Shown: piece after piece, positions 40,403-53,057 of the stretch | How the letters are laid out: each line of letters opens with the position of its first letter | Position numbering within the stretch: the stretch's first letter is position 1 | Source of the DNA: Cordylochernes scorpioides | Taxonomy: Eukaryota > Arthropoda > Arachnida > Pseudoscorpiones > Chernetidae | Length of the DNA: 64,000 nucleotides | Direction of reading: 5' to 3' | Assembly (NCBI GenBank): GCA_030710605.1 | Contig: CP092880.1 | Coordinates: 18,661,791-18,725,790, forward strand | Translations under genes and position numbers: made by a program | Notes under the pieces: model-generated | Seen by the model: the letters and a program-made list of their open reading frames with translations, nothing else | Told to the model about the DNA's origin: nothing | The model's database searches: none

Positions 40403-40760
40403 TTTTTTTGACGTGACAATGTTGGGGCACGTTTTTGTAACCATACCCCAACAGAAGGCGTATGTATAATCAAATCAAATGGATACATGGCTTCCCTCCC
40501 ACATAGACTTACAGACCATTTTTTTGCCCAGAAACTTAGACACTTGGTGACACCAGACTTCCATGCTGAAAGCTGATGCCTGGTAAAGAAGAAGACATCC
40601 AGAGACATCCGAGCTGGAAACTGTTGTTTCATATGTACATATATTCCCCTCACCAAAAATTTAGGTAAAGGTGACCAGAAAAAAAAAAAAAAAAAAAAAG
40701 GAGAAAAATGGAGAAGGAAGATCTCTAAAGACTGAAACTTATAAAATATCCTTCCAGAGA
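40403..40760. other. repeat-like DNA after the tRNA pseudogene
   Basis: GACGTGACAATGTTGGGGCA resembles the Helentron-like subterminal sequence at 30931. TGTTGGGG...CCCCAACA is a short inverted pair (40425-40460). A 20-A run lies at 40679-40699. Confidence 0.4.
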
Positions 40761-41922
40761 AAGGAAAGCATCACATTACAGTCCAGGTAAAAAGGGCCTG
40801 GGTCAATTTTAGCCAAGACGGGGGGGGGCGATATATATACCATCCCGAGAAAAAGGGAGGATTGTATTCCAACCCATGTGGAAAGACGGGGGGCTGGAGT
40901 CTGAAATCTTACACTACCGCAGGGGTTGTTTTTCTCTTTAGATTTTTTTTGTTTTGGTAATACTATATGTTCTATTTTGAAGGGGAGAGGCCTGGGGCGT
41001 CTATGAAATTGATACTGGAGCCGTTGGCCATTTTGATTGGTGTTTCTTTCGGCGAATGAAAATGGAGAATGAGATGATATAAAAGAAGGTTCTTTGCCAA
41101 AAGGGAGGATTTCGATAGGAGTCGCTCAGTGAAAGGACAGTCTGTAGACAGGAGACCTTTGCCGGTACTTTCGAGAAAGGTAAGCCATTTGTCATTATGA
41201 CTTAGCGCCCCCCCCCTTTTTTGTGTAGTAGCCAACCTAGATTTCGCATGGGCCCTAAAGGGCTATAAAGTAACTTCAGGTCACCTCTATCTAAATTTTA
41301 CTATGTAAATAGCATATCTCGTCAGTTTAGACATGTTCCCAAATTTTAAGATATTTAAATAAATATCTAGAGAAATTTTCTTGTTTCCTCTGTTACCTAT
41401 TTCATACATAATTTGCCTTATGGTGCTATTCCAACTGTTTAAATAAAATGTTGTATGTTTATTACCTATTTGAAGGGAATGTTAATAATAATCAAGTCTC
41501 CCATAAATTACCGGCCACATACATTGCCGCGAGTGTCTGTGTTTCAGTGTTTTATAGATTGCCCAATTTAATAACGATTTCGTGGGTTGACCATTGTACT
41601 GACAATATTATATGCTCAATCCTTGCTTTAGCTCAACTCTTAATCAATTACAGAGTTTCTCCCCCCTTTCTTTTTTATTTATTTTATTTATCCTGTTCGC
41701 ACAAATTGTATTACATGTGATGATGTAAAGACATATGCCGATAGTGCATCACTGACAGCTGTGCTGCTATTATACAACATTAAGGTCTTGCTGCGGGTTA
41801 TATACATGGGGTTGTTGGCCTAAATTGCTATATATATATATATATACTTAAATAAGGAGACTTTAATAAGTCACATCGTGTAACCTCCCTTTTCATCTAT
41901 CCAAACCTGGGGAACCCATCAA
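40761..41922 (+). other. probable 5' LTR / leader region of a degraded retroelement
   Basis: Upstream of a primer-binding site. It contains a TATA-like GATATAAAAG (~41075-41084), a donor-like GAAAG|GTAAGC (41176-41181) and an ATATAT run before the LTR-like end CCATCA at 41917-41922. The 5' LTR edge could not be located. No coding sequence. Confidence 0.4.
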
Positions 41923-41940
41923 TGGCGCCCAACGTGGGGC
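41923..41940 (+). promoter_or_regulatory. retroelement primer-binding site, tRNA-Lys type
   Basis: TGGCGCCCAACGTGGGGC is an exact 18-nt complement of the 3' end of metazoan tRNA-Lys (CTT, Lys1,2), the primer used by several retroviruses and LTR retrotransposons. An 18-nt exact match is unlikely by chance. Confidence 0.8.
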
Positions 41941-44900
41941 TCGAATTTAGTATATGTTTCTTCCCCTATACTTTAGAAATATATACCTAATGAAAAGCCA
42001 TACTATTTTTAAGTATTGGTGAAGTAGTCCACGCATCCTGAGATTAACAGTCTATTATAAATCGTGAATTTTAATTTATGCTTTCCGTTTCACGGGCATT
42101 TTATCAGGCAATGAAAGTTATGTTGAGGCGGTGTATACCGCATCTCTCGCCGCTGTCTTTTACGATTCACATTGTTTGTGGCAAAACCTTAATATTATCA
42201 TTGATTTCTGATATCAAAGTAAAACGTCTATGGGGATGAGTATCTTTTATTCTGGTCTTCTCGAGCTTTCGAGCTTGTCCGCCCTTCTACAGGAGAAACA
42301 TATACAATATATCAAGAAAATATAACGTCGCCTGATGCTAAAACTATTATGATTCTATGTACATATATATATACATTAGAAAGTTTTGCATATTATTTGT
42401 TTTCTTAAGACATATTTTTTTGATTAAGGTACTACACATATTCTACTATTTTTTGCTATATTCTATGAATTATCTTATAGGTTAGAAATTCTATTATTTA
42501 AGTAGTTTTATAATAGTTATTGGCTATTACATATAAGTTACTTATATTATTGTTGATATTATTAGCTGGTACTAGGATATATTGTGTTATATGTTTCGGG
42601 CAAATCTATTTCTATTAATGCTATTGTGTTTTCTGAATAATAGAGAATCAATTATAAGCCTTTGATATTTGCTGTTTATGTTATTGTAATGTATTCTAGG
42701 TTCTCCTAATGCGAAAGTGTGACCTGTTCCTTTGCAGTATTGGAAAATTAGAGACCTATTGTCTTGATTAATAACGTTGCGTCTATTGCAACCGACCTTT
42801 TTTTTTTTTTTTCATGATGCCGCCAACTGCATATGATCTTAAATATCCTGTATACACTCTGACAAGGGAAGGTTATCCTGAATTGACAAATGTACAATTT
42901 TTGTCTATAGTAGAGATTTCCAAGATTCTATTTCTGAAACATTTTTTTTTTTGGATGAAGACAAATAAAACCATCTTGATAGTATTGAATTTTACAGTAA
43001 ATACATTTGCCAGCAGAAGGCATGATGAGATTACATGAAATTTAAACCAGTTATATGCTTAGTATGTTCCTTCAGTTGTAATTTGACACCGTCTTGAAAT
43101 AAAGAAATTGGACGGTGCGCTATATCTTGATGCTGGATATTTCTGTGTCAGAAAGGTGTAGTTATTCTGTTTAATGAGAATTCCAATAATTATCGAAATT
43201 TAGCAGATTATCATTGGGGATTTGAACAACTGTCTTGAAAATTTTTGAACAGCCCGAGTAGATAGAAGAGTCCTAGAGTTAGAGTGGAGAATTAGTAGTA
43301 CAGACTGACCACTCGACGCAGATAACTCTAGGGAACAATTACTGTGTTAATCCGCCGTAGACAAGAAGAACATTGATTCTCAGGATACTCGATAGGCAGA
43401 ATTTTGAGAATTGATAAAGTCATAGTTAAAGTTTACACAGGCATGTGGGAGTAAAGACAGTGATTTAAAGAGGCAGCCTTGTGTCTTAAATACTTTTAGT
43501 GGAAGCAGATGCCACTGCAAATATTCAGGTCTAATAATTTCCAAATTTGAAGTCATGCATGACGGGTTAGCACGGGATTGACGCCTGGACGGGTTTCCAC
43601 TGGGATTAATCGAGCTTGCGAAAGAACTAGAAGAAGTGTGACATGTCACGCCACTGTACTAAATTAATAATTGAGAAGATTTATGTTGAGCCAACTGAAA
43701 TTAGTAAAGAATTAAGAGATTAAGGTCTTATTCTTTGAGTTTTACACTAATTTCAATTACGCGATATGGACGGCGTTATAAGTTGGGTGGAAATGATTCG
43801 GCCGCAATGGGATGGTCTCCTGGAGATGGTACGATCAAATAATACTTATTGAATGCCGGGCGGGATCGCATAAAGCATTAAACGATATCGAGAAATGCTT
43901 AAAGAAACACCCTAGAAGATTGGGGATCGACAAAATGACGACATGAAAAATGCTCAACATTGTACATTGGCAGCAAAATGATATCTTGCTATTGTATGGA
44001 CGACCACTCCTTCCTGAAATGTGCAGCGGATGTTAGTCCCAGAATTAGGTCCTTTGAGGCGACACTTTCCTTTGCAGATGACATAAAGACGCATGACAAA
44101 ACAGCACACGAGCATTTAAACTAGCTTCAATTCCTGCCATTAATTAATTTAGTTGACCAATAGCTATAGAACCGCTGGAGACCTCCATACCCTGTGTGAA
44201 TATTTTAGTGAGAAATGAGCGATTCAATTCCATGAGCCATGAGGTATCCTGTAAGATCAGAGATGTACCCCATTCAAATTTTTTTATAGTAGCCAGTGCG
44301 AGATATTTCCAGAATGTTTTTTTTTTTTTAACTGTCATATAATTCGGAAACTAGAAAACTACACTATTTTGATACAGTTTACATCTAGCATCCATGTGAA
44401 CTCAATATGACTATTGAACGTAGATTGAAGATTAATGAGCGAGCCAACCTAGAGAGAACGAGTTTAATAGGCTTACAATCAATAGTTGAAGCAAACTATT
44501 CGCACAAATTTGTTATGTTCTCTCTCTAAATGATCTATGACATTATAGGTTTTCTTAACAAGGTAACTACCCCGCCGAGTGTATATGGAGTTATAAAGCT
44601 TAAAGGTCATAGGCTGTTGGAATAGAGTAGTTAAAAATTAAGAGTGATAATAGATCGGGATCCAGATCCCGATGACGGGTTTCGAGGAAACACCAGAGGG
44701 ATGAAAAGGCAGTGAAATGTGTAGAAAATGATGGAAGAGAGATGAGAGAGAGGTGATGAAAGAAGTGTTGAAAGTGATAAAAAGAGTGAGAAAGCGTTGA
44801 ATGTTGATGAGAAAGAGATAGAGAGATGCAGAAAGATGTTGAAAGAGAAAGAATTGAAAAAAGTTGGATAAAGGGTTTTGTAAATAGTAGATAAAGATTG

Positions 44901-46243
44901 ATGGAAGGAAGTACATTTAATGTATAAAGCGTAGCTGTCGACCGCAATATCGCCTCGATAGAACTATTTCTTTTAAAATAAGACATATTATGCACTGGGG
45001 GTTTGTGTAAGCTGAATTACATAAGTTTCGGCAACAGTATACACTATTTAATATAGATAGGTCTTTATTAATTACAATATTAGGTTATATATTAAATAGC
45101 AAATATGTCTTAGTGTTATGGTGAACTTTAAACAGTTTGCAGTTTTTTTTTTTTTTTATTTAAACATGTGTTCTAGTGCTAAGTGTTGAAAGGAGCTTTA
45201 ACACCATGTTTCAGGGTTTGTGTGTTATTTGTCTCAACCTTGTCTTTGTGCAGAATACCGTCTCACAACCTTACTGTAGTGTTTGTTGCCATCTTAAAGA
45301 TCTTCACAATTTGTTTTAATATTAGTGTGTCATTTAGAGAAAATTGTCACAACCTTATCCTTGTATAGAACACCGTTTTTACACCGTTTTATTTAATAAG
45401 TTATATGAGAGATTTTAGATATAGTATAAGAGTTACTATTTACATGAGCCAAATCGACCCAACAGTTAGAGCAAGAGGGGGGAACTCAGATATTTCCTCC
45501 TTTCACGTGACGCGACTGTTCACCCCGACCGGTCGTGCCAGATAAAAGGGAATACCAGGAAACTCTGTCCTCCTTGCACTTCGGGTTTTGTGATAGGGCT
45601 CCATGCTCGCTACAAGGACTACATCTTGGGTTTTCGTGTTCTCCTAGTGTAGAATTGGCTCAGCCTCATTTTTAGTATAGTATATAATTAAGAGTTGTCT
45701 CACAACCTTGTTTTAATATGACACACCGTTTTGAAGAGCTTGTACAACCTGTCAGGATATGATTTAGGAAAATTTTAGTTTCTTTTTATTGTTATGTTAC
45801 AATTTTATCCAACAAGGGGTGACAACCAGAGCGGACTCAGAAGTAATGAGACGAGGGGAAATTGACAGAGTTAGTGTGAACAGTTTAACTTTACGCAGGT
45901 CTACAAGGGTGAAAAGGCCCACACAGTGTAAATTCTGCTTAGACTGTCGCCACTAACTAGGATTTTGGAGTGTGTACGGAGAATCAGCTCGATAGAATGA
46001 GAAGTTTAGAGATTTCAACCTTTTTTTTTTTAAACCTTTCTTTTTTTTTTAAAGTAGAACTTCATTAGGATTCCTTTTTTTTTTTTTAATACAAACTATT
46101 TCTTGTTAAAACCCGAGTTTCAAAGACCAATGAGAATAATGTATACCATTGTGAATTAACTATTTAGTGTAAATCTGAAATTTTAGTTATTATCAGGAGT
46201 AATAGGTGAAGGAAGGTGTAGGAAATCACAACTTAGAGGGGGG
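41941..46243 (+). mobile_element. degraded or non-coding interior of an LTR-type retroelement
   Basis: 4.3 kb after the primer site with no recognisable gag, protease, RT or integrase in any frame. A polypurine-like CTTAGAGGGGGGC lies at ~46232-46244. Inside are an inverted hammerhead-like scrap (CCCTTCTACAGGAG at ~42290) and loose internal repeats (CACAACCTT...ACACCGTTTT) at 45180-45740. Either a LARD-like non-autonomous element or a decayed one. Confidence 0.4.
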
Positions 46244-47259
46244 CTATGTCTAAAACAACAAACCTAATAGGCATCCTATGGCTTGTGTTGGGTAATTCAG
46301 AAACCCTATAATCCCTGGCCTTCAGGTAGTAGCTTTGAAATAGGTTTCTAATGAGGACATGAAAGGTCAATCTTTCAGAGTAAAGTTATGAAGTATAGGG
46401 ACCCTAAGCCAGGGGTAGAAGTTAAGTAGGCCCAGACCGTAGTCGATCCTTGGAAAGCACTTGAGAATGTTAGTGTTGGGTAGTGAATCGTAAACCCTAT
46501 AAATCCATCTTTCAATAGAGTGCTGAGGTCGGACTACTGCAAAGGGGGCAGACGCACGAGGAAGAAAGTGACTTCACCCACGGTGGCTAGGGGAGTGACT
46601 CAATTCCGCTTTTATGAGGTGTCACGCTTAATGGTCCTTTATTCGCCATTATAATTAGTGTATGTCTTTATATAGAATTGTCGTGAAAAGTCGCTTGGTG
46701 TCAAGGCAAGGGCAGTTTTTGAAGTTACACTGATTTTTTTTTTAGTAGGTTAGCTTCCAGATTACTTAGAATTGTTAACAATTATTGTTAACAATCATTT
46801 ATCGAGTATAAAGTATTAGTATATATAGAGCTTGTACAGAGGCATTTCTTTTGAGTAACCTAGGGCTTTAGTTCCCAATTTGTTTTAATTTTATTATTTT
46901 ATTTGATTTCACATTTTGTCCTGGAAGATTTTCATTATTGTTAAGGCCTATTAATAATGATATTATAGTATTTTGGTTTTTATGATAGAGTCTAACTCTA
47001 GTTTGAATGCGATCGTGAATGAGAGAGTGAATGTAATGATCAATGAATGCGACCACAAAGTTAAAGTCTAACATACTGTTAATCCAAAAATACATTAGAA
47101 TAGGGTTAAGGATTTCAATAGGATCGATTTTTATTATTTTATTTTTTATTTCGAATTTTGTTAGGACCGAGAAGCCTCAAACAGGACAACTACAACTCTA
47201 TCTAGATAGGAAAATATTCGCTCCATTTTTGTTAGGTCTCCTTTTGGAAGAGTATAATT
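46244..47259. other. region after the polypurine-like tract, up to the gap
   Basis: Would be the 3' LTR if the model above holds, starting near TGTCTAAAACAAC, but no sequence shared with 40761-41922 was found by eye. Cut by the gap at 47260. Confidence 0.35.
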
Positions 47260-47359
47260 NNNNNNNNNNNNNNNNNNNNNNNNNNNNNNNNNNNNNNNNN
47301 NNNNNNNNNNNNNNNNNNNNNNNNNNNNNNNNNNNNNNNNNNNNNNNNNNNNNNNNNNN
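47260..47359. other. assembly gap (100 N)
   Basis: Second scaffold join of unknown size. It falls between a retroelement and a SINE, so neither edge anchors the order. Confidence 0.99.
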
Positions 47360-47578
47360 CATTGGGCACTTTTTTTCTGATTTAAGAAAAAAAAAATGCT
47401 CCAAAGGCCCCTGATTCTTGCAAAAGTCCAACCCCACCAGCGAGTGCAAGTAACCAAACAGGGCTTCAGCATATTTGTAAGTGCAAAGTCAAACTGCTTT
47501 TCACATGTGTAGACATGTGGTGCGCTTACAGTAAAAGCAGGCGCTAACTACCAGCCATGATTATCATGGCTTTGAGAT
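47360..47578 (+). mobile_element. tRNA-derived SINE, head lost at the gap
   Basis: Starts CATTGGGCACTTTTTTTCTG and continues through the standard body to ACCAGCCATGATTATCATGG. Confidence 0.82.
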
Positions 47579-47579
47579 A

Positions 47580-47820
47580 AGAAAGAAGAATGGTTTTACA
47601 TACAAGAAAATATATAATCTATAATCCAAATTGTGCTTTATCATTTTTGATTGACTTCAATAGACCTAAGAAGTTATTCTTCTTATGAGCTGAAGATATA
47701 ATCTATAATCCAAATTGTGCTTTATCATTAATGGTTTATACATTATGAAATGATGGAAGATGATATACTTTAGTGTCTCTCTTCCTTTTGTTAAAATGCA
47801 TCAAAATGATGCTTTTGTTT
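47580..47820. repeat. P1 tail fragments
   Basis: ATATAATCTATAATCCAAAT + TGTGCTTTATCA occurs twice (47610-47645 and 47695-47730); no core hairpin. Confidence 0.55.
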
Positions 47821-47821
47821 A

Positions 47822-48312
47822 AGGGAAAAATTTCCATTCAAGGAAGAGTGTCTCGCAAAAAACTTGAGCTTTAAGGCCTTGGAGCTCTTCAGCAGGAGTA
47901 AGGTTAATTATAATGCCTTCCTTCCTTCAATGCCTTCCTCTATTGAGGGTGACTGGCCACATGGTCTCTCCATATTTCCTCCTCCATCCTCTTCATCTCC
48001 TCGTAGGTTGTGTCCAAAGACCATGTGTTACTCTGGGACTGATATTGTGACAGGGCCCCAAGAATCTACTAGTCTTTGGTCCACCCCAGAGATTTTATTT
48101 CCCCGGTACCACCCATTTCTGGGAGACATTTCTCTATCTGCTACATAGAGAGGCCCCCGATGGGGGGAACTAGCACTCCTCACACGGGTATAATGGCTTA
48201 GGTGGTATAATTAACCTTACTCCTGTAAAAGGGGGCTCCAAGGCCTGAAAGCTCAAGTTAATTGATTTATATTTTTTGAAAGACACTCTTCCCTCAGGAT
48301 GGAATTTTTTTC
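47822..48312. repeat. foldback element (family F3)
   Basis: AAATTTCCATTCAAGGAAGA ... GGAGTAAGGTTAATTAT is inverted as ATAATTAACCTTACTCC ... GACACTCTTCCCTCAGGATG at the other end, with a ~300-bp unrelated centre. Confidence 0.72.
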
Positions 48313-49253
48313 CTCTTAAATAATATCATACAAAAGATTGTTGTTTTTGAAACAATGCCTTTTAATTGATAATATTTGCACACCATGCTCAAATATTCAT
48401 ATTAAAGAATATATCATGATACTACAGTTTAGGCAAATTCAGACAAAAGCTAGCCTGTATTCCATGGTTTCAGGCTGTGGACCTCATCAATACAGGGAAG
48501 ACTAAGATTGTATCTACCGCTTCACCAGCTAAGACATCTGTTTGGTAGATTGGATTGATTTTATAACTCCTCTCATAGATACAGTAGAACTACCCTGTAA
48601 AGGACACCTAATTGTAGATGGCCTGTTGTAGGAGGGGATGGAGCTATAACTGTACATTCTAATCGCCGGGTTAAAAATCCAAAAAATAGTGGAAGGGTCA
48701 AACGATAACGGGCACATTGTATTTGTATTAAATATTAATACATTGCCGTGAAACGGTGGTCAATGATCAAATACAATTTAACCCCGTCTTCTCTGTGGTG
48801 CTGTTTCTATTATAAGTAATTAATTAAAATAAATAAAAAATATAATAATAATTTGTACTGCTCCAGTAAACCATCGGTCGGCTACTTGTTGACACACAAC
48901 AATATTCTTTAATATCAATATGTGAATTTTGTATGCAAAGAATATCAATGAAATTTGTTTTTATAAAAGGAAGAGGCGTGATCTTCTAATTTAAGAGTGA
49001 AATAAGGGAATTTCCCTATTGAGATATAAAGCCTTAATTCTCAATGTATTGATAATTCTCTTTAACCTATTTGTCTGAATTTACCAAAGCTAGTGTCGTG
49101 ATATATTCTTTGGAATAAATATCAATTAAATTCAAGTTTTTATAAAGGAAAAGGTTTTTTTCTTTCTAATTTAAGGGTTATATAAGGGAATATCTCTATT
49201 GAGACAAGAAGACCTTAATTCTCAATGTTTTGATTATTCTCTTTAAATTCATA
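48313..49253. other. non-coding DNA with scattered repeats
   Basis: A MITE fragment at 48580-48612 (CAGTAGAACTACCCTGTAAA). A repeat at 48655-48795 (GGTCAAACGATAACGGGCAC ... ATTTAACCCCGTCTTCTCTG) is shared with 51505-51600. Another at 48850-48905 (GTACTGCTCCAGT...ACTTGTTGACACACAACAAT) is shared with 52655-52705. Confidence 0.5.
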
Positions 49254-49432
49254 CAGTTTAACCTGTCTATAGCGCCCCCCTCTAAATAGCGCCTTCCTCT
49301 CTATAACGCCCGATTTTAAATATGTAGTACGATGCGATTTATATTAAAAGTGACCTGTCTATAGCACCCCCCCTCTATTGCACCCTATTTTGGCGAGTAC
49401 CAAGAGGGGGGCGCTATAGACAGGTTTAACTG
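49254..49432. mobile_element. pogo-like MITE, CAGTTAAACCTGTCTATA family
   Basis: Both TIRs and TA flanks intact. Confidence 0.88.
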
Positions 49433-49676
49433 TATATATATGTATATTTGTCTGAATTTTTTTGCCAAAGTTAGTGTCATAATATCTTCTTTGATATCAA
49501 TATCAATGAAATTCATTGTTTTTATAAAAAAAGATAAGCTGTTCTTTTTTCTCTAATTTAGGAATATAAATAGGGAATATATCTCCCTATTGAGGCGCCT
49601 CTGAAGACCCTAATTCTCAATGTATTGATAATCCTGTTTAAACATCCTACCATCCCACTGTACTCAACATGAAGAG

Positions 49677-50066
49677 GTGATGCAGGTCCAAGTACTGGAA
49701 GACAAGCTACATGCCAGTGGCCAGGAGAAGGAGAGGACATGTCAGCAGAGTGAGAGACTGGAGGACCAGCTGAAGAGAGCTCATGAGCAAGTGAAGGACC
49801 TCAAGGAAGTGGTACGAGGTCTGGAGGTAGAACTGGAGGCTTCTAGTCGGAGGGAGAAACAGGCCATTGATGATGTGAAGATGTTGAGAGCCTCGCTGGC
49901 AGAGATGGGACTTCAGGGAGAACAAGAGAGCCAGGATACCACAGTCTCGGACTCTGTAGTCTCCACGGACCACATTGAGATGCTAGAGGACCAACTCTTT
50001 GCTCGGCAACAAGACCTGGACAAGCTCCTACAGCTCCAACAACTCTTCCTTGAACTCCGCTCTCAG
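49677..50066 (+). CDS. coiled-coil exon, pericentrin/AKAP450-like middle region
   Basis: 130 codons, phase 0 in and out, donor CAG|GTAATT. Reads VQVLEDKLHASGQEKERTCQ ... RLEDQLKRAHEQVKDLKEVV ... HIEMLEDQLFARQQDLDKLL ... a long heptad coiled coil with a short acidic Ser/Thr break (~residues 80-100). The acceptor is one of the AGs at 49673-49676; the GTG at 49677 is the first complete codon. First of six consecutive phase-0 exons on this contig. Confidence 0.82.
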
Positions 50067-50080
50067 GTAATTTAACCATT

Positions 50081-50335
50081 GAAATGATAAACCACAATTT
50101 GGATTATGGATTATAGATATAAGAAAATAAGACCTAATCCAAATAAATTAATAGTGTGTGACATTTCGGTAACAGCTTTGTTACCATCATCAGACAAAAG
50201 AATAAATCTTATAAAAGAATAAATAGAGAATTCCAAGATTTATTCTCTTATCTGATGATGGTAACAATGTTGTTGCTGAAAATTCACACACTATTAATTT
50301 ATTTGGATTAGGTCTTATTTTATTGTAGCTTTAAC
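50081..50335. repeat. family P1 inverted dimer
   Basis: Starts 15 bp after the preceding donor. AAGAAAATAAGACCTAATCC ... CATCATCAGACAAAAG ... TTATCTGATGATGGTAACAA ... CACACACTATTAATTTATTT. Confidence 0.8.
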
Positions 50336-50339
50336 CATT

Positions 50340-50869
50340 GAAAGTTGATCCCCTCTGTTTCTTATCTCCTCTCTCTTGTTCAAAGATTACATGAATTCCA
50401 TGAGTTCATGCTCCTCAAGATGTTTTATGATATTATGATCCACTCTACCTACCAGATAACTTTTAAAATCTGGTTCCATGTTAGGAATGGCCTCAGATCA
50501 CAGGCAAAGTCAGACTTTCATCAAATATTAAACCAATAAGGAAAATATGAAAACCCCATTGTCATTATAAAATAGACTGTTTTATAATGAGGGGTTCCGA
50601 TATATCCATAAAGAAAAACACATACAGTAGAACCTCCTTATGAAGGATACCTAATTGCAGAGCCAAAGTGTCCTTTAGGGAGAGGTGTCCTCTTACCAAA
50701 GAGTTGCTAAAGTGTGCCATGATCAACTAAAGCTGCACCCCAACACCCCATTCCATGAGATCAGCTTGAGGAGCATGGACTTATGGAATTTGTGTAATCT
50801 TTGCACAATGGGATTAGAAAGAAATGAACAACATTTTAAGAATTGTTCTTTGGGCCATGTTGAGGCCAG
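50340..50869. other. intron DNA with LINE-tail, R4 and MITE fragments
   Basis: LINE tail at 50375-50415, R4 scraps at 50475-50525 and 50715-50810, and a partial CAGTAGAACCTC MITE at 50624-50712. Confidence 0.55.
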
Positions 50870-51088
50870 GTTGTTGATGCGCTGTGGGTGCAGTTCCACA
50901 CACTGGAGGGGAGGTTGGACATGTTCCTGCAATCCATCACTCCGGAAGAGTCCACTCTGTCGTCCCAGGGAGATCCTCGTCAAGATGCCCCCTCCCCTAG
51001 CTCCCTCTACTGGGAGGAGTTCCATCGACTGGAAGCCAAGCTCTCCAAGGTCCTGGCCCACTGCTCCCAGTTGCAGGATCAAGAGACG
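50870..51088 (+). CDS. coiled-coil exon, pericentrin/AKAP450-like middle region
   Basis: 73 codons, phase 0 in and out; acceptor TTGAGGCCAG, donor ACG|GTAAGG. Reads VVDALWVQFHTLEGRLDMFL, a Ser/Pro-rich linker, then LYWEEFHRLEAKLSKVLAHC-SQLQDQE. Amphipathic helices flank the linker. Confidence 0.82.
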
Positions 51089-51597
51089 GTAAGGCACACA
51101 GACACTCATGACTTTACAGAATGGTTGCAAGGTTTTCCCACTATGTACTAAGTGCAATTCCCAACTTGCAACCCCCCAAACCACATTATTAACCATATTA
51201 TCTCATCTATTAATGAGTTATACCTATCCCCAGCAGACACCATCAAAAATCTCAAGCTTTACAGGCTTGATACCTTAATATTAATATTGATGAGACTGAG
51301 GTGGGGATGTAATGCTCATTTTATTTAGAGACTGCAGTGCATGGTCCTGATGGGTCATGGTCACCAGGGCCCGTTCCATTGTTGGGTTCGTCGTCCAGTC
51401 TCGGAGGGTCGTTGGGGTCCGGTTCTCATCGGTGTGGCCGTTGGAGGGGTTATAGCTATGACAGGACATCTTCCGTTCACCGGTCATGAAAAAAAAATAA
51501 GACGAAGGTCAAACGATAACGGGCACGTTTTGTAAACAGTGGTCAATGGTCAAATACAATTTAACCCCGTCCTCTCTGTGGTGCCGTTTCTCTGATA

Positions 51598-52620
51598 AGT
51601 TGTTGTTGTTGTTGTTTCTTATCCCCTTGTGTAAAGATTACACGAATTCCATGAGTTCATGCTCCTCGAGCTGTTTTATGATGAGCAGCGGCCTCTCCCA
51701 AAGGTCCTGTTTAGTGCATCTAATGCAAGCCAAAATGTGTTCTGGAGCTGCAGGTGCCAAGCTACATTTTGGGCAAGTGGGGTAGATTTTGTTATTATTT
51801 TCTATCTTCAATGGCTTGAGATGGCCTGTTCTAAATCTTGTTAGTGTTGTTTGATGCTGTCTATTTCTGATGTTCAGAGCTCCTCCTGGGTTCACTCCAC
51901 TGTACCAACTGTGCTTAGGTGGGATCCTCCAGTTCTTGTTTATTTTTGTTTTGGCTACTGTCTCTATTTCTTTAAAAGTAAGTTTATTTTTCTGTGGCAA
52001 GGGTTCTTTTGTGCCTTTTTTCGCTAGCACATCAGCAGCTTCATTGCCTTCAATTCCAACATGTGAGGGTATCCATTGAAGGTGAATTTTTGAGATTTTT
52101 GAGAGTTTTTGGAGATAGCCAATTATGTTCCTGCTTACTTTGTCTCTGAGTTCCCCTGTGTGACTCAAGTGTTGTATGGCACTTCTACTATCAGTAAGAA
52201 TCCAGATATCTTGATAATTAGTATTTCTGATGGATTTTAAGGCTTCATAGATGGCTATAAGTTCTGATCTGAAGACTGAGCAAAAATCTGGGTTTCTTCT
52301 GTTCATTTTCTCAATGCCATTTGTGGTTTTGATGAGACAGCCACTGCCAGTGTGTCCTAGCTCGTCTCTGCTACCATCGGTATAAATAGTTATTGCATTT
52401 TTAGGAATGTTATTAATTGTTTCTAATGATAATTGTTTTAAGTATTCTGGATTTTGGCATTGTTTGTTGGTGGGTTCATTTAAAGAGGCATTAAAAATAA
52501 CATTTTGTAGTGGTTCGCATGGAGAAATTTTTCTGCTAAATAATTTTTTTCTACTTTATATTTTAAAAATCCATTTCTTTTGGCCAGGTGGAGAGGGCCT
52601 TCTTTTTTAAGTCTTAGATA
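51598..52620 (-). pseudogene. Jockey-like LINE ORF2, RT end and RNase H domain
   Basis: Antisense. The best block (51638-52306) continues in frame to ~52550 and includes the RNase H motifs IYTDGSRDE (first Asp), FRSELIAIYEAL (Glu), ILTDSRSAI (Asp) and HVGIEGNEAADVLAKKG, then CPKCSL...HILACIRC and the ending ELMEFV. Upstream, in another frame, GPLHLAKRNGFLKYK marks the end of the RT thumb. It ends with GTGTAATCTTTACACAAGG and (AAC)n. 5'-truncated, with at least one frameshift. Confidence 0.9.
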
Positions 52621-52868
52621 AGTAATTAATTGAAATAAACAAATTGAAATAATTTGTACTGCTCCAGTGTACCATCGTCGGCTACTTGTTGACACACAAC
52701 AATATGATGCATTAATGCTCCATCTGTTATAATAAATTTGAACTATTTTTGACACCTATTATTCAAGATTTTACATGTACAGAATGTACAAAAAACTACA
52801 GCAAACCTGTGGCATGCAATGGACTAAAAAATATGGCACAGAGAATGCTATTCAATACAGATTTAAGT

Positions 52869-53050
52869 TAAGTGGAACTTCCATGAGATGGCACTCGTGC
52901 TCGAGGACACTTCTCTACAAAGGACAGTTTTTATCACCAAAAAATACCATTTTTACTATTTAGCAACTCTCTGGTAAGAGGACACCTCTCCCTAAAGGAC
53001 ACTTTGGCTCTGCAACTAGGTGTTGTCCTTTACAGGGAGGTTCTACTGTA
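52869..53050 (-). mobile_element. MITE, CAGTAGAACCTC family
   Basis: Antisense; ends GGGAGGTTCTACTGTA. The neighbouring copy starts 8 bp further on, in opposite orientation. Confidence 0.8.
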
Positions 53051-53057
53051 CTATATA

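Noticed and set aside
44600-44995. Minus-strand ORF rich in Ser/His/Leu
   Set aside because: Translation of a purine-rich (GAGA/GAAA) low-complexity stretch; no motif.
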